A stretch of DNA of 64,000 bases from an uncultured Rhodospirillales bacterium (GTDB lineage: Bacteria; Pseudomonadota; Alphaproteobacteria; Acetobacterales; Acetobacteraceae). Each line of letters begins with the position of its first letter. Within the stretch, counting starts at the first letter, position 1. The notes below the pieces were generated by a model. It worked only from the letters and a program-made list of their open reading frames with translations, did no database searches and was not told the origin of the DNA. Below, one piece after another: positions 46,839-55,247 of the stretch. The position numbers and the translations under genes were made by a program. Where the stretch lies: contig CAILMF010000045.1 in the NCBI GenBank assembly GCA_903835235.1, forward strand, positions 124,001-188,000, written 5' to 3'.

Positions 46839-48200
46839 TCAGTGCGCTTCCGACTTGGCGGCGGCGGCCTGTACCTCGGCCGCGGCTTCCTCGGCCGACT
46901 TCACGCCGTTGAAGAACAGGTTCAGCAGCACGGCCGAAAACGCCGTCAGCAGAATGCCCGAATGCAGGATCGGGCTCAGCGACTTCGGCAGTTCCTTGAA
47001 GAAGTCCGGCGCCACCAGCGGGATCATGCCGAAGCCGACCGAGATGGCGACGATGAACAGGTTGTTGCGGTTGGTCTTGTAGTCCACCCCGGCCAGGATG
47101 CGGATGCCGGTAGCGGCGACCATGCCGAACATGACGATCCCCGCGCCGCCCAGCACGAAGACCGGCACCGATTCCATCAGCGCCCCCAGCTTGGGCACCA
47201 GGCCCATCGCCAGCAGCATGGCGCCGCCGGCCACGGTGACCCAGCGGCTGCGCACCCCGGTCACGCCCACCAGGCCGACATTCTGGCTGAAGCTGGTATA
47301 GGGGAAGGTGTTGAAGATGCCGCCGACCAGCGTGCCGATGCCATCTGTCCGCAGGCCGCGCGTCATGTCGTCGCGGGTGATCTTCTTGCCGGTCATGTCG
47401 CCCAGCGCCAGGAACATGCCGGCGCTCTCGATCATCACCACGATCATCACGACGCTCATGGTGACGATGGCGACGAAATCGAATTTCGGCATGCCGAACT
47501 GGAATGGCATGATCAGCCCGAACCAGGGGGCCGATTCAACCTTGGCGAAGCCCATCTTCCCCAGCGCATAGGCCAGGCCGCAGCCGGCCACGATGCCGAT
47601 CAGCACCGCGATATTGGCGAAAAAGCCCGACGCATATTTGGTGATGACCAGGATCAGCACCAGCACCGCCGCGGCAACGCCCAGGTTCAGCGGCGCGCCA
47701 TAGCCGGGAATGGAGGAGACCGGCGCCCCGGCCGCCCAGTTCACCCCCACGCGCATCAAGGAAATGCCGATCATCAGGATGACAGCGCCGGTGACGATGG
47801 GCGGAAACAGCGGCAACAGGCGAGAGACGAAGGGCGCCACCAATATGGTGAAGATGCCGGCGCCGATGCACGACCCGAAAATGCCCAGCAGCCCCAGTTC
47901 CGGGTTGCCGGCCATGGCCAGCATCGGCCCCACCGCGGCGAAGGTCACGCCCATCATGACAGGCAGGCGAATGCCGAAGGGCCCGATGCCCAGCGACTGG
48001 ATCAGCGTGGCGATGCCACACGCAAACAAATCAGCATTGACCAGCAGCGCCACCTGTTCCGGCGGCAGGCGCAGCGCCCGGCCGATGATCAGCGGCACCG
48101 CGACGGCGCCGGCATACATCACCAGCACGTGTTGCAGGCCCAGGGCCAACAGCTTGGGGGCCGGCGGAACCTGGTCCACCGGCGCAACGGCATCCGACAT
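46839..48200 (-). CDS. Nucleobase:cation symporter-2 (uracil-xanthine/urate permease)
   Basis: NCS2/NAT-family transporter (453 residues from ATG 48200; a TTG precedes it). About fourteen membrane segments. Family motifs are LVMYAGAVAVPLIIG, QSLGIGPFGIRLPVMMGVTF, ESAGMFLALGDMTGKKI and the NAT-type QNVGLVGVTGVRSRWVT. Immediate coupling to puuD argues for urate or xanthine as substrate. A Lys/Glu/Ala-rich tail ends SEAH. AAGGGGG precedes the start. Confidence 0.92.
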   Translation of the reverse strand: MSDAVAPVDQVPPAPKLLALGLQHVLVMYAGAVAVPLIIGRALRLPPEQVALLVNADLFACGIATLIQSLGIGPFGIRLPVMMGVTFAAVGPMLAMAGNPELGLLGIFGSCIGAGIFTILVAPFVSRLLPLFPPIVTGAVILMIGISLMRVGVNWAAGAPVSSIPGYGAPLNLGVAAAVLVLILVITKYASGFFANIAVLIGIVAGCGLAYALGKMGFAKVESAPWFGLIMPFQFGMPKFDFVAIVTMSVVMIVVMIESAGMFLALGDMTGKKITRDDMTRGLRTDGIGTLVGGIFNTFPYTSFSQNVGLVGVTGVRSRWVTVAGGAMLLAMGLVPKLGALMESVPVFVLGGAGIVMFGMVAATGIRILAGVDYKTNRNNLFIVAISVGFGMIPLVAPDFFKELPKSLSPILHSGILLTAFSAVLLNLFFNGVKSAEEAAAEVQAAAAKSEAH

Positions 48201-48314
48201 CAAAAGCCCCCTTCAGTTCCAGCCTTTGGCCGGCGCTCGTCCCTTGCATGCATCTTCACTCTTATTCGGAGCGGCATGCAACAAGGCTCGCGAAACCGAG
48301 AGGGTCTTGGCGCC

Positions 48315-48728
48315 TCAGGCCGGCGTGGCCAGGGGCTTGCCCTTCTCCACCACGAAGGTGGCGAAGATCTTCTGCGGCCGCGGGCCGTTCTTCGCGCTGT
48401 GCACCACGCCGGCCGGCACCAGGAAGCTGTCGCCCGGCTTCACCGCCCGCGGCGGCTGCCCGGCCACCATCAGCATGCCCTCGCCTTCCACGATGTAGCT
48501 GGCCTCATGCCCCGGGTGGGTATGCGGCGCGGCCTCGCCATGCGCCGGGATCTCCACCAGCATCTGGATGGTCTCGAAATTGGTGCCCACCACATCCTCG
48601 CGCCGCACCAGCGTGCGGACCAGGCCGCCTGGCGCCGGCTGGGCATGGGCCGCGGTGGCGGTCAGGCCAAGGGCGCTGCCGAGCGCGCCACACAGGGCGC
48701 AGCCGCTGAACAGGCGACGAGAGAGCAT
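48315..48728 (-). CDS. Exported cupin-domain protein
   Basis: Single-domain cupin (137 residues) with an N-terminal signal MLSRRLFSGCALCGALGSALG ending near AHAQ. Cupin motif 1 is PHTHPGHEASYIVEGEGML and motif 2 PGDSFLVPAGVVHSAKNG, with the His/Glu metal ligands present, so it may bind a divalent metal. Start 48728 follows GGAGGAAA. Role unknown; it lies 114 bp upstream of the nucleobase symporter on the same strand and divergent from Bug E. Confidence 0.82.
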   Translation of the reverse strand: MLSRRLFSGCALCGALGSALGLTATAAHAQPAPGGLVRTLVRREDVVGTNFETIQMLVEIPAHGEAAPHTHPGHEASYIVEGEGMLMVAGQPPRAVKPGDSFLVPAGVVHSAKNGPRPQKIFATFVVEKGKPLATPA

Positions 48729-48846
48729 GGGGTTTTCCTCCGGTTGTGCTTGGTCGTGCATCAAGGCTACCGGTGGCGCCCCAAGCCGCGCTAGCCTTTT
48801 CCCAAAGCGGCCGGCACCAGACCCGGCTGCGCAAGGGAAACGCCAG

Positions 48847-49824
48847 ATGCCTGCATCGCTCCGCCGCCGCGCCCTGCTTGCCGCGCCCCTGTTGCTGCCC
48901 GGCCTGGCCCAGGCCCAGGGGGGCGCCGACTGGCCCAACCGCCCGGTGCGCTACATCAACCCCTACCCGCCCGGCGGCCCGACCGACACGCTGAGCCGGC
49001 TCTACTGCCAGAAGATGAGCGAGCTGACCGGCCAGCAATTCGTGGTGGAAAACCGCGCCGGCGCCGGCGGCAATGTCGGCAGCGAAGTGCTCGCCCGCAG
49101 CCAGCCGGATGGCTACACCATTGGCCTCGGCGGCATCGCCACTCACGCCATTGCGCCGACGCTGTACCCCAGCCTGCCCTTTGACGTGGAAAAGGACTTC
49201 ACGCTGATCGCCGGCATCTGGCAGTTGCCCAACCTGCTGGCGGTCCACCCCTCCATCGCCGCCACCAGCACGGCGGAGCTGATCGCGCTGCTGAAGGCCA
49301 ATCCGGGCAAGTACAGCTTCGGCTCCGCCGGCTCCGGCACCACGCTCCATCTGGCCGGGGAGATGTTCAAGCACCTGGCCGGGGTGGACATGCAGCACAT
49401 CCCCTACCGTGGCAGCGCCCCGGCCCAGGTGGATTTGATGGCCGGCCGGGTGGCGATGATGTTCGACAACATGCCGGGCACGCTGGCGCTTTCCCGCGAA
49501 GGCAAGGTCCGGCCCATCGCCGTGACCAGCCTGGCGCGCAGCCCGGTGGCGCCGGAAATCCCCGCCATCAGCGAAACCCTGCCCGGCTTCGATGTCATCA
49601 GCTGGACCTGCGTGACCGGCCCGGCCGGGCTGCCGCGCGCCATGGTGGAACGCCTGGCGGCCTTGACCAAACGGGCAGTGCAGAGCGCCGACCTGGTGCA
49701 GGCCTATTTCAACCAGGGCGCGCGCGCCTGGGATATCGGGCAGGAGGAGATCAACGCCTATGCCCATGCCCAGCGCGCCCGGCTGGCGCCGCTGATCCGC
49801 GCTAGCGGGGCGCGCGTGGACTAA
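48847..49824 (+). CDS. Bug/TctC family periplasmic binding protein (E)
   Basis: Orphan receptor of 325 residues. Signal MPASLRRRALLAAPLLLPGLAQAQ, core PYPPGGPTDTLSRLYCQKM and VVENRAGAGGNVGSEV, HIPYRGSAPAQ, end LAPLIRASGARVD. It is closest to B and C but on the opposite strand, and it has a TAA stop without the duplicated tail. It lies 39 bp upstream of lysA on the same strand, at the edge of the lysA-DUF2125 block. Confidence 0.92.
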   Translation: MPASLRRRALLAAPLLLPGLAQAQGGADWPNRPVRYINPYPPGGPTDTLSRLYCQKMSELTGQQFVVENRAGAGGNVGSEVLARSQPDGYTIGLGGIATHAIAPTLYPSLPFDVEKDFTLIAGIWQLPNLLAVHPSIAATSTAELIALLKANPGKYSFGSAGSGTTLHLAGEMFKHLAGVDMQHIPYRGSAPAQVDLMAGRVAMMFDNMPGTLALSREGKVRPIAVTSLARSPVAPEIPAISETLPGFDVISWTCVTGPAGLPRAMVERLAALTKRAVQSADLVQAYFNQGARAWDIGQEEINAYAHAQRARLAPLIRASGARVD

Positions 49825-49863
49825 CGCTTGTCTGCGGCGCGGCCACGCCCACACTATGGGGGC

Positions 49864-51213
49864 ATGGCCACTCCCGCTCCCGCCTTGTTCGCCGAGGCCG
49901 ATCCCTCCTTCACCGACCTGCTCGCCGCCCGCCCGGCGCTCACGCTGCATGCCCATGACGGGCTGCTGCTGGAAGGCGTCGCCCTGGCCCGCATCGCCGA
50001 GGCGGTGGGCAGCCCGACCTGGGTCTATTCCGCGGGCACGCTGCGCCGCCGCTACCGCGCCCTGGCCGCGGCCCTCAAGGGCGCCGGGCTGGAGGCGGAA
50101 ATCCACTACGCGGTGAAGGCCAATACCAACCGCGCCGTGCTGGCCGTGCTGGGTGCCGAGGGTGCCGGCGCCGACATCGTGAGCGAAGGCGAGCTTCGCG
50201 CGGCGCGCCAGGCCGGCATTTCGGCCAGCCACATCGTCTTCTCCGGCGTCGGCAAGTCCGAACGCGAATTGCGCCTGGCACTCGCAGAGGACATCCATCA
50301 GATCAACGCCGAGAGCGCCGAGGAGATCGCCATGATCTCCGCCCTGGCCAGCAGCCTCGGCCGCACCGCCCGGGTCGCCATCCGGGTCAACCCGGATGTC
50401 GATGCCGGCACGCATGCAAAAATCACCACCGGCAAGAGCGACAACAAGTTCGGTGTGGCCTTCGACGACGCGCTCGCCCTCTATGCCCATATGGCCAGCC
50501 TGCCGGGCATCCAGCCGGTCGGCATTGCCACCCATATCGGCAGCCAGATCACCAATGGCATGGCCGCCTATCGCGCCGCCTATGCCCGGCTGGCCGAGCT
50601 GGTCCACGGCATCCGCGCCCGCGGCCTGCCGATCCAGCGCATCGACTGCGGCGGCGGCCTGGGCATTCCCTACCGGGATGAGCCCGCGCCCAGTCCGGAA
50701 GCCCTGGCCGGCGCCATCAAGGCCACGCTGGGCGGGCTTGGCCTGCCGGTGATGCTGGAACCCGGCCGCTGGCTGGTCGGCCCGGCTGGCGTGCTGCTTG
50801 CTAGCATCGTCATCCAGAAGCAGGGCGCCAGCCGGCGCTTCCTGGTCACGGATGCCGCGATGAACGACCTGGTCCGCCCCGCCATGTACGAAGCCTGGCA
50901 CGGCATTCTGCCGGTCTCGCCCCGCGCCTTCGCCGCCGAGGCGACCCCGGCCGACGTGGTCGGCCCGGTATGTGAGAGCGGCGACACCTTTGCGAGAGGC
51001 CGCGCCTTGCCGCTGCTGAAGCCGGGCGAACTCGTCGCCTTCCTGGACGCAGGGGCCTATGGCGCGGTGATGTCCTCCACCTACAACCTGCGCCCGCTGG
51101 CCGCCGAGGTGATGGTCGAGGGCGACCGCTTCGCCGTGGTGCGCGACCGCCAGAGCTACGACGCCATGCTCGGCGCCGGCCGCCTGCCAAGTTGGATGGA
51201 GAACGCCCCCTGA
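49864..51213 (+). CDS. lysA: Diaminopimelate decarboxylase
   Basis: PLP enzyme making lysine from meso-diaminopimelate (449 residues). PLP lysine K85 in IHYAVKANTN, HIGSQI, GGGLGIPY phosphate-binding loop, EPGRWLVG and VCESGDTFA active-site segment from the dimer partner. Start at 49864 (MATPAPALFAEAD); the frame is open to a TTG at 49828. The 3' end overlaps the TIGR02302 gene. Usually found behind argH-lptM, which here lie in the opposite orientation 8 kb away. Confidence 0.96.
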   Translation: MATPAPALFAEADPSFTDLLAARPALTLHAHDGLLLEGVALARIAEAVGSPTWVYSAGTLRRRYRALAAALKGAGLEAEIHYAVKANTNRAVLAVLGAEGAGADIVSEGELRAARQAGISASHIVFSGVGKSERELRLALAEDIHQINAESAEEIAMISALASSLGRTARVAIRVNPDVDAGTHAKITTGKSDNKFGVAFDDALALYAHMASLPGIQPVGIATHIGSQITNGMAAYRAAYARLAELVHGIRARGLPIQRIDCGGGLGIPYRDEPAPSPEALAGAIKATLGGLGLPVMLEPGRWLVGPAGVLLASIVIQKQGASRRFLVTDAAMNDLVRPAMYEAWHGILPVSPRAFAAEATPADVVGPVCESGDTFARGRALPLLKPGELVAFLDAGAYGAVMSSTYNLRPLAAEVMVEGDRFAVVRDRQSYDAMLGAGRLPSWMENAP

Positions 51214-53798
51214 CCCCGAACCTGCCGCTGCGTCGCCTGCTCGCCCGGCTGGCGCTGGGGTGGGAGGCGCTGTGGCCACGGCTTTTCCCGGTGCTGGCTG
51301 TGCTCGGCGCCGGCCTGGTGCTGGCGCTGCTGGACCTGCCGGCGGCGCTGCCCGCCTGGCTGCACCTGGTGCTGCTGGCACTCTGGCTCGGCGCCCTCGG
51401 CTGGGTCGGCTGGCGCCAGGCGCGCGGCCTGCGCTGGCCGGATGCCGCCGCCGCCGACCGCCGGCTGGAAGCCGATTCCGGCCTGCGCCACCGCCCGCTG
51501 GAAGCCCTGGCCGACCAACCCAGCGGCACCGACCCGATGGCCCTGGCGCTCTGGCAGGTGCACCAGCGCCGCGCCGCCGCCGCCATTGCCAAACTCAGGC
51601 TCCGCGCGCCCTCACCCGGCCTGCCCGCCCGCGACCCCCGCGCGCTGCGTGCCGTCCTGGTCCTCTCCCTGGTCGCCGCCTTCACCATCAGTGGCGCCGA
51701 CACCACCGCCCGCCTGCGCCGCGCAGCCTGGCCCGCCTTCGGCACCGGCGCTCCCGCCCCGGCGCTGCGCATCGAAGCCTGGGTCACGCCCCCCGCCTAT
51801 ACCGGCGCCGCGCCGATCTTCCTGGACCCCGCCGGCGGCACCGCCCGGGTGCCGGTCGGCAGCAAGCTGCAACTGGCGCTCTCCGGCGGCGGCGGCGCGG
51901 TGCCGGACCTGCTGCTGGGCGAGGCCGCCACCCCCTTCCAGCGGCTGGATGCCGGCAGCTTCTCGGCCGAGGCCACGCTGGAAGCCGATACCTCCCTGGC
52001 GGTACGCCGCAACGGCCAGCCACTGGCGCGCTGGACCCTCACCACCCAGGCCGATGCGCCCCCCACCGCCGAGTTCACCGAAGCCCCCGGCCGCGCCCAG
52101 CGCGGCTTGAACCTGCGCCTGCCTTGGCAGGCGGCGGATGACTGGGGCCTGGCCTCCGCCCAGGTGGAACTGCGGCTGAAGGCCCGGCCGGACGCCCCGC
52201 CGCTGACGCTGGACCTCTCGCTGCCCGGCGGCCGGCCGAAGCAGGCCCGCGGCGCGGCACAGCCGGACCTTTCGGCCCACCCCTGGGCTGGGCTGGAGGT
52301 GGTGCTGCAACTGGTCGTCAAGGACGCCGCCGGCCAACAGGGCGTCTCCGCCCCGGCCGAACTCACCCTGCCGGAGCGCAGCTTCAACCACCCGGTCGCC
52401 AAGCAGCTCATCGCCATCCGCCGCGGCCTCTCGCTGGACCCCAGCGCCCGGCGCCCGGCCCGCACCGCGCTGGACGCGGTGGCCAGCCGGCCCGAGGCCT
52501 TCGAGCACGACACCACCACCTACCTGGCCATCCGCTCCGCCCGCGCCCGGCTGAGCGTGGACCGCCGCCCCGCCGCGGTGGAGGAGGTGCAGGCCCTGCT
52601 GTGGGACACTGCCGTGGCGCTGGAGGAAGGCCGCGACGCCCGCACCCAGCGCAACCTGGCCCAGGCCGAAGAGGCCCTGAAGCAGGCGATTGCGGAAGCC
52701 GAGCGCAACCCGCAGGACGCCCAGGCGCGCGAGGAAATGCAGCGCCGCATCCAGGAACTGCGCGAGGCCATCCGCCAGCACCTGGAAGCCCTGGCCGAGC
52801 GCCTGCAACGCGAGAACGCGGAGGCGCTGCCCTACGACCCGCAGCAGCGCCTGATGGACCAGCGCCAGATCGACCGCCGCACCCAGCGCATGGAACGCGC
52901 CGCGCGCGAAGGCCGCACCGAGGACACCAAGAAGGAACTGGCCGAGCTGGAAGAAATGCTGAAGGCCTTGCAGGAAGGCCGCCAGCCCCAGCAGAACCAG
53001 GCCGAACGCCAGCAGCGCCGCGAACGCGGCCAGCAGCAGATGGGCGTGGTGCAGGACATGGTGCAGCGCGAATCGCAGATGCTGGACCGCAGCCACCAGC
53101 GTGCCGAGGGCGAGGAGCGCGCCCGCGCCGAGCAGCGCCGCCAACAGCAGCGCGACCGCCTGCGCCAGCAGCAGGGCCAGCGCTGGCCGCAGGAGCCGCC
53201 GCAGCCCGGCCAGGGCACCCCCCCGGGCGCCGAGCCGCCAGCGGACCAGCAAGCCCAGCAGGACCGCGCCCAGGATGGCCGGCGCCAGCGCGCCCTGCGC
53301 CGCGCGCTCGGCGAGTTGATGCAGCAATTCGGCGACCTCACCGGCCAGGTGCCGGAAGCCCTGGGCCGCGCCGACCAGGCGATGCGCGACGCCCAGGAAG
53401 CCCTGGGCGAAGGCCGCGACGCCCGCGATGCCCAACAGCGCGCCATGCGGGCCTTGCAGGAAGGCGGCCGCCAGATGGCGCAGCAGATGCAGCGCCAGTT
53501 CGGCCAAAGCCAGCCCGGCGAGGAAGACGGCGAGGGCGAGGACATGGCCGGCGACCAGCCCGGCGGCGGCGAGGGCCAGGACAGCGCCCAGCAGCAGGGC
53601 GAGGGCCGCGACCCCCTCGGCCGCCGCACCCGTGACGTCAACGGCACCGCGGACAATGGCGCCGATACCCGCGTGCCGGACGAGGCGGAGTTGCTGCGCA
53701 CCCGCCGCATCCAGGACGAGCTGCGCCGGCGCGAGGCCGAGAAGCAGCGCCCGGCGGAGGAACTGGACTATATCGACCGGCTGCTGAAGCGGTTCTGA
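51192..53798 (+). CDS. TIGR02302/DUF4175 family membrane protein
   Basis: Large alphaproteobacterial protein of unknown function (868 residues). Two or three N-terminal membrane helices (LFPVLAVLGAGLVLALLDLP, LVLLALWLGALGWVGW, and one near residue 155) are followed by a periplasmic domain, a Gln/Arg/Glu-rich coiled coil (about 470-760) and an acidic low-complexity tail ending EELDYIDRLLKRF. The usual start is uncertain: TTG 51192 gives a 22-bp overlap with lysA; there is no good ATG nearby. It always seems to follow lysA in related genomes. Confidence 0.9.
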   Translation: MDGERPLTPNLPLRRLLARLALGWEALWPRLFPVLAVLGAGLVLALLDLPAALPAWLHLVLLALWLGALGWVGWRQARGLRWPDAAAADRRLEADSGLRHRPLEALADQPSGTDPMALALWQVHQRRAAAAIAKLRLRAPSPGLPARDPRALRAVLVLSLVAAFTISGADTTARLRRAAWPAFGTGAPAPALRIEAWVTPPAYTGAAPIFLDPAGGTARVPVGSKLQLALSGGGGAVPDLLLGEAATPFQRLDAGSFSAEATLEADTSLAVRRNGQPLARWTLTTQADAPPTAEFTEAPGRAQRGLNLRLPWQAADDWGLASAQVELRLKARPDAPPLTLDLSLPGGRPKQARGAAQPDLSAHPWAGLEVVLQLVVKDAAGQQGVSAPAELTLPERSFNHPVAKQLIAIRRGLSLDPSARRPARTALDAVASRPEAFEHDTTTYLAIRSARARLSVDRRPAAVEEVQALLWDTAVALEEGRDARTQRNLAQAEEALKQAIAEAERNPQDAQAREEMQRRIQELREAIRQHLEALAERLQRENAEALPYDPQQRLMDQRQIDRRTQRMERAAREGRTEDTKKELAELEEMLKALQEGRQPQQNQAERQQRRERGQQQMGVVQDMVQRESQMLDRSHQRAEGEERARAEQRRQQQRDRLRQQQGQRWPQEPPQPGQGTPPGAEPPADQQAQQDRAQDGRRQRALRRALGELMQQFGDLTGQVPEALGRADQAMRDAQEALGEGRDARDAQQRAMRALQEGGRQMAQQMQRQFGQSQPGEEDGEGEDMAGDQPGGGEGQDSAQQQGEGRDPLGRRTRDVNGTADNGADTRVPDEAELLRTRRIQDELRRREAEKQRPAEELDYIDRLLKRF

Positions 53799-53825
53799 GC
53801 GACCCGGCGCGCCGCAGCGGCGGCG

Positions 53826-53941
53826 CTACAACACCATCCGCCCACCCTGCATCGGTGTGGGCGGATGTCGTGCGGCAGCTTCAACAGGTTGCAGAGCAGG
53901 AAATCCGTTCTGATGATCCCATCAGAGCGGATTTGGCGCTA
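53826..53941 (+). repeat. Two-hairpin intergenic repeat, copy B
   Basis: Same order as copy A: first palindrome (CATCCGCCCA/TGGGCGGATG arms), CTTCAACAGGTTGC spacer, then AAATCCGTTCTGATG/CATCAGAGCGGATTT. Long stretches match the minus strand of 40921-41036. It lies between the convergent TIGR02302 and zinc-ribbon genes and its end includes the latter's stop codon. Confidence 0.85.
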
Positions 53942-54322
53942 CGCCAGCAACCCGTACAGCCGCTGGATCGGCGGCCAGGCCACCGCAAGCTCGGCCCGGA
54001 ACAGCCACAGCCCCACCACCGCCAGCAGCACGGCGCCCACCGAAGCCAGCCAGGCCAGCCAAAGCCCCAGGCCCCCCACCGGCGCCCGGCTACCCGCCGC
54101 CGGCGGTCGCGGTGCCAGGCGCTGGGGCGCGAGTTCGCCCGCCTCGGCGGCCGGCAGCGCCGGGCCAGGCGCGGCATCGGGCTCGGGCGCCACCGGTGCC
54201 GGCGTGGTCGGCCGCACCATCCAGTCATGGTCGCAGCGGGCGCAGCGCAGCCGCCTCCCGCTGCCGATCAGGCGGTCGGGAACATCGTATTGGGCATCGC
54301 AGGCAGGGCAGAGGACACGCAT
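53939..54322 (-). CDS. MJ0042-type zinc-ribbon membrane protein
   Basis: A 127-residue protein with a zinc ribbon C5-xx-C8 and C27-xx-C30 (MRVLCPACDAQYDVPDRLIG, RCARCDHDW), a Pro/Ala-rich linker, and one membrane helix (WLAWLASVGAVLLAVVGLWLF) near the C-terminus. Such genes lie next to ftsEX in many alphaproteobacteria; the function is unknown. Start ATG 54322. The stop codon lies within repeat copy B. Confidence 0.88.
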   Translation of the reverse strand: MRVLCPACDAQYDVPDRLIGSGRRLRCARCDHDWMVRPTTPAPVAPEPDAAPGPALPAAEAGELAPQRLAPRPPAAGSRAPVGGLGLWLAWLASVGAVLLAVVGLWLFRAELAVAWPPIQRLYGLLA

Positions 54323-54378
54323 GGGGGGCGAAGATGCGCACGCTGCCGCCCGGCCGCAAGCTTCGCTATGTCGGCGCC

Positions 54379-54415
54379 AGAGCATGATCGCTTCTGACTG
54401 AAGCGCTCACGCTCT
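54379..54415. repeat. Imperfect palindrome of the AGAGC-GCTCT type
   Basis: AGAGCATGATCGCTTC pairs with GAAGCGCTCACGCTCT (14 of 16) around a 5-base loop. A second hairpin with CGGCTTA/TAAGCCG arms follows at 54443-54469. Both lie in the divergent region ahead of ftsE. AGAGCATGATC-type palindromes are scattered in many alphaproteobacterial intergenic regions. Confidence 0.6.
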
Positions 54416-54562
54416 AGCCTTGTTGTTTGAGAGACTGATTCTCGGCTTACGGCGATTCCGCCTAAGCCGATCAGGCGCTAACCCCCGCTTAAGCCCTGCC
54501 GCCACCACGGGCAGCGGCAATCCCCCATGGCGCCCGACGCTGCCGGCTTGTATGTCGGCCGC

Positions 54563-55243
54563 ATGGTGCGATTCACCTCCGTTGGCCTGCGCTACGCGCC
54601 CCCGGCCGGGTCCAGCGACCCGGGCATGGGGCAGGACGTCCTGTCCGACCTCAATTTCGACCTGCCCACCGGCAGCTACCATTGGCTGCTCGGGCCGTCC
54701 GGCGCCGGCAAATCCTCCCTGCTCAAGCTGATGCAGCTGGCGCAGCGGCCGACGCGCGGCGAGATGGAGGTGCTGGGCGTCATCACCAGCCGCGCCCGCC
54801 GCAGCGAGCTGCCGGCGCTGCGCCGCCGCATCGGCGTGGTGTTCCAGGATTTCCGCCTGCTGCCGCACCTCTCGGCCTTCGACAACATCGCCCTGCCGTT
54901 GCGCATCGCCGGCCGGGCGGAACTGGCGCTGCGCGCGGACGTGACGGAAATGCTGCGCTGGGTCGGCCTCGAACCAAAAGCCGATTCGCTGCCGCCGGAG
55001 CTTTCGGGCGGCGAACAGCAGCGCATCGCCATTGCCCGCGCCGTGGTCATGCGCCCGGCCCTGCTGCTGGCGGACGAGCCCACCGGCAACCTGGATGCGG
55101 TGCAGTCCCGCCGCGTGCTCTCCCTGCTGCAGGAAATGCACCGCATGGGCACCACCGTGGTGGTGGCGACGCACAGCGAAACCCTGGTCAACGCCTATCC
55201 CGGCCCGGCGCTGCGCCTGGCCGATGGCCGGCTGGAGCGCTAG
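54563..55243 (+). CDS. ftsE: Cell division ATP-binding protein FtsE
   Basis: ABC ATPase partner of FtsX that drives periplasmic amidase activation during septation (226 residues). Walker A GPSGAGKSS, VVFQDFRLLPHLSAFDN, signature LSGGEQQR, Walker B LLLADEPTGNLD and H-loop ATHS. I prefer the ATG at 54563 (MVRFTSVGLRY) because FtsE proteins start this way; an ATG at 54527 adds 12 residues. The envC-like gene at 987 encodes a likely downstream partner. Confidence 0.93.
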   Translation: MVRFTSVGLRYAPPAGSSDPGMGQDVLSDLNFDLPTGSYHWLLGPSGAGKSSLLKLMQLAQRPTRGEMEVLGVITSRARRSELPALRRRIGVVFQDFRLLPHLSAFDNIALPLRIAGRAELALRADVTEMLRWVGLEPKADSLPPELSGGEQQRIAIARAVVMRPALLLADEPTGNLDAVQSRRVLSLLQEMHRMGTTVVVATHSETLVNAYPGPALRLADGRLER

Positions 55244-55247
55244 GGCC

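Noticed and set aside
48505-51381. A 958-codon open frame on the minus strand
   Set aside because: It lies antisense to lysA, Bug E and part of TIGR02302 and encodes His/Gly/Gln/Arg-rich low-complexity sequence, a product of high GC third positions.
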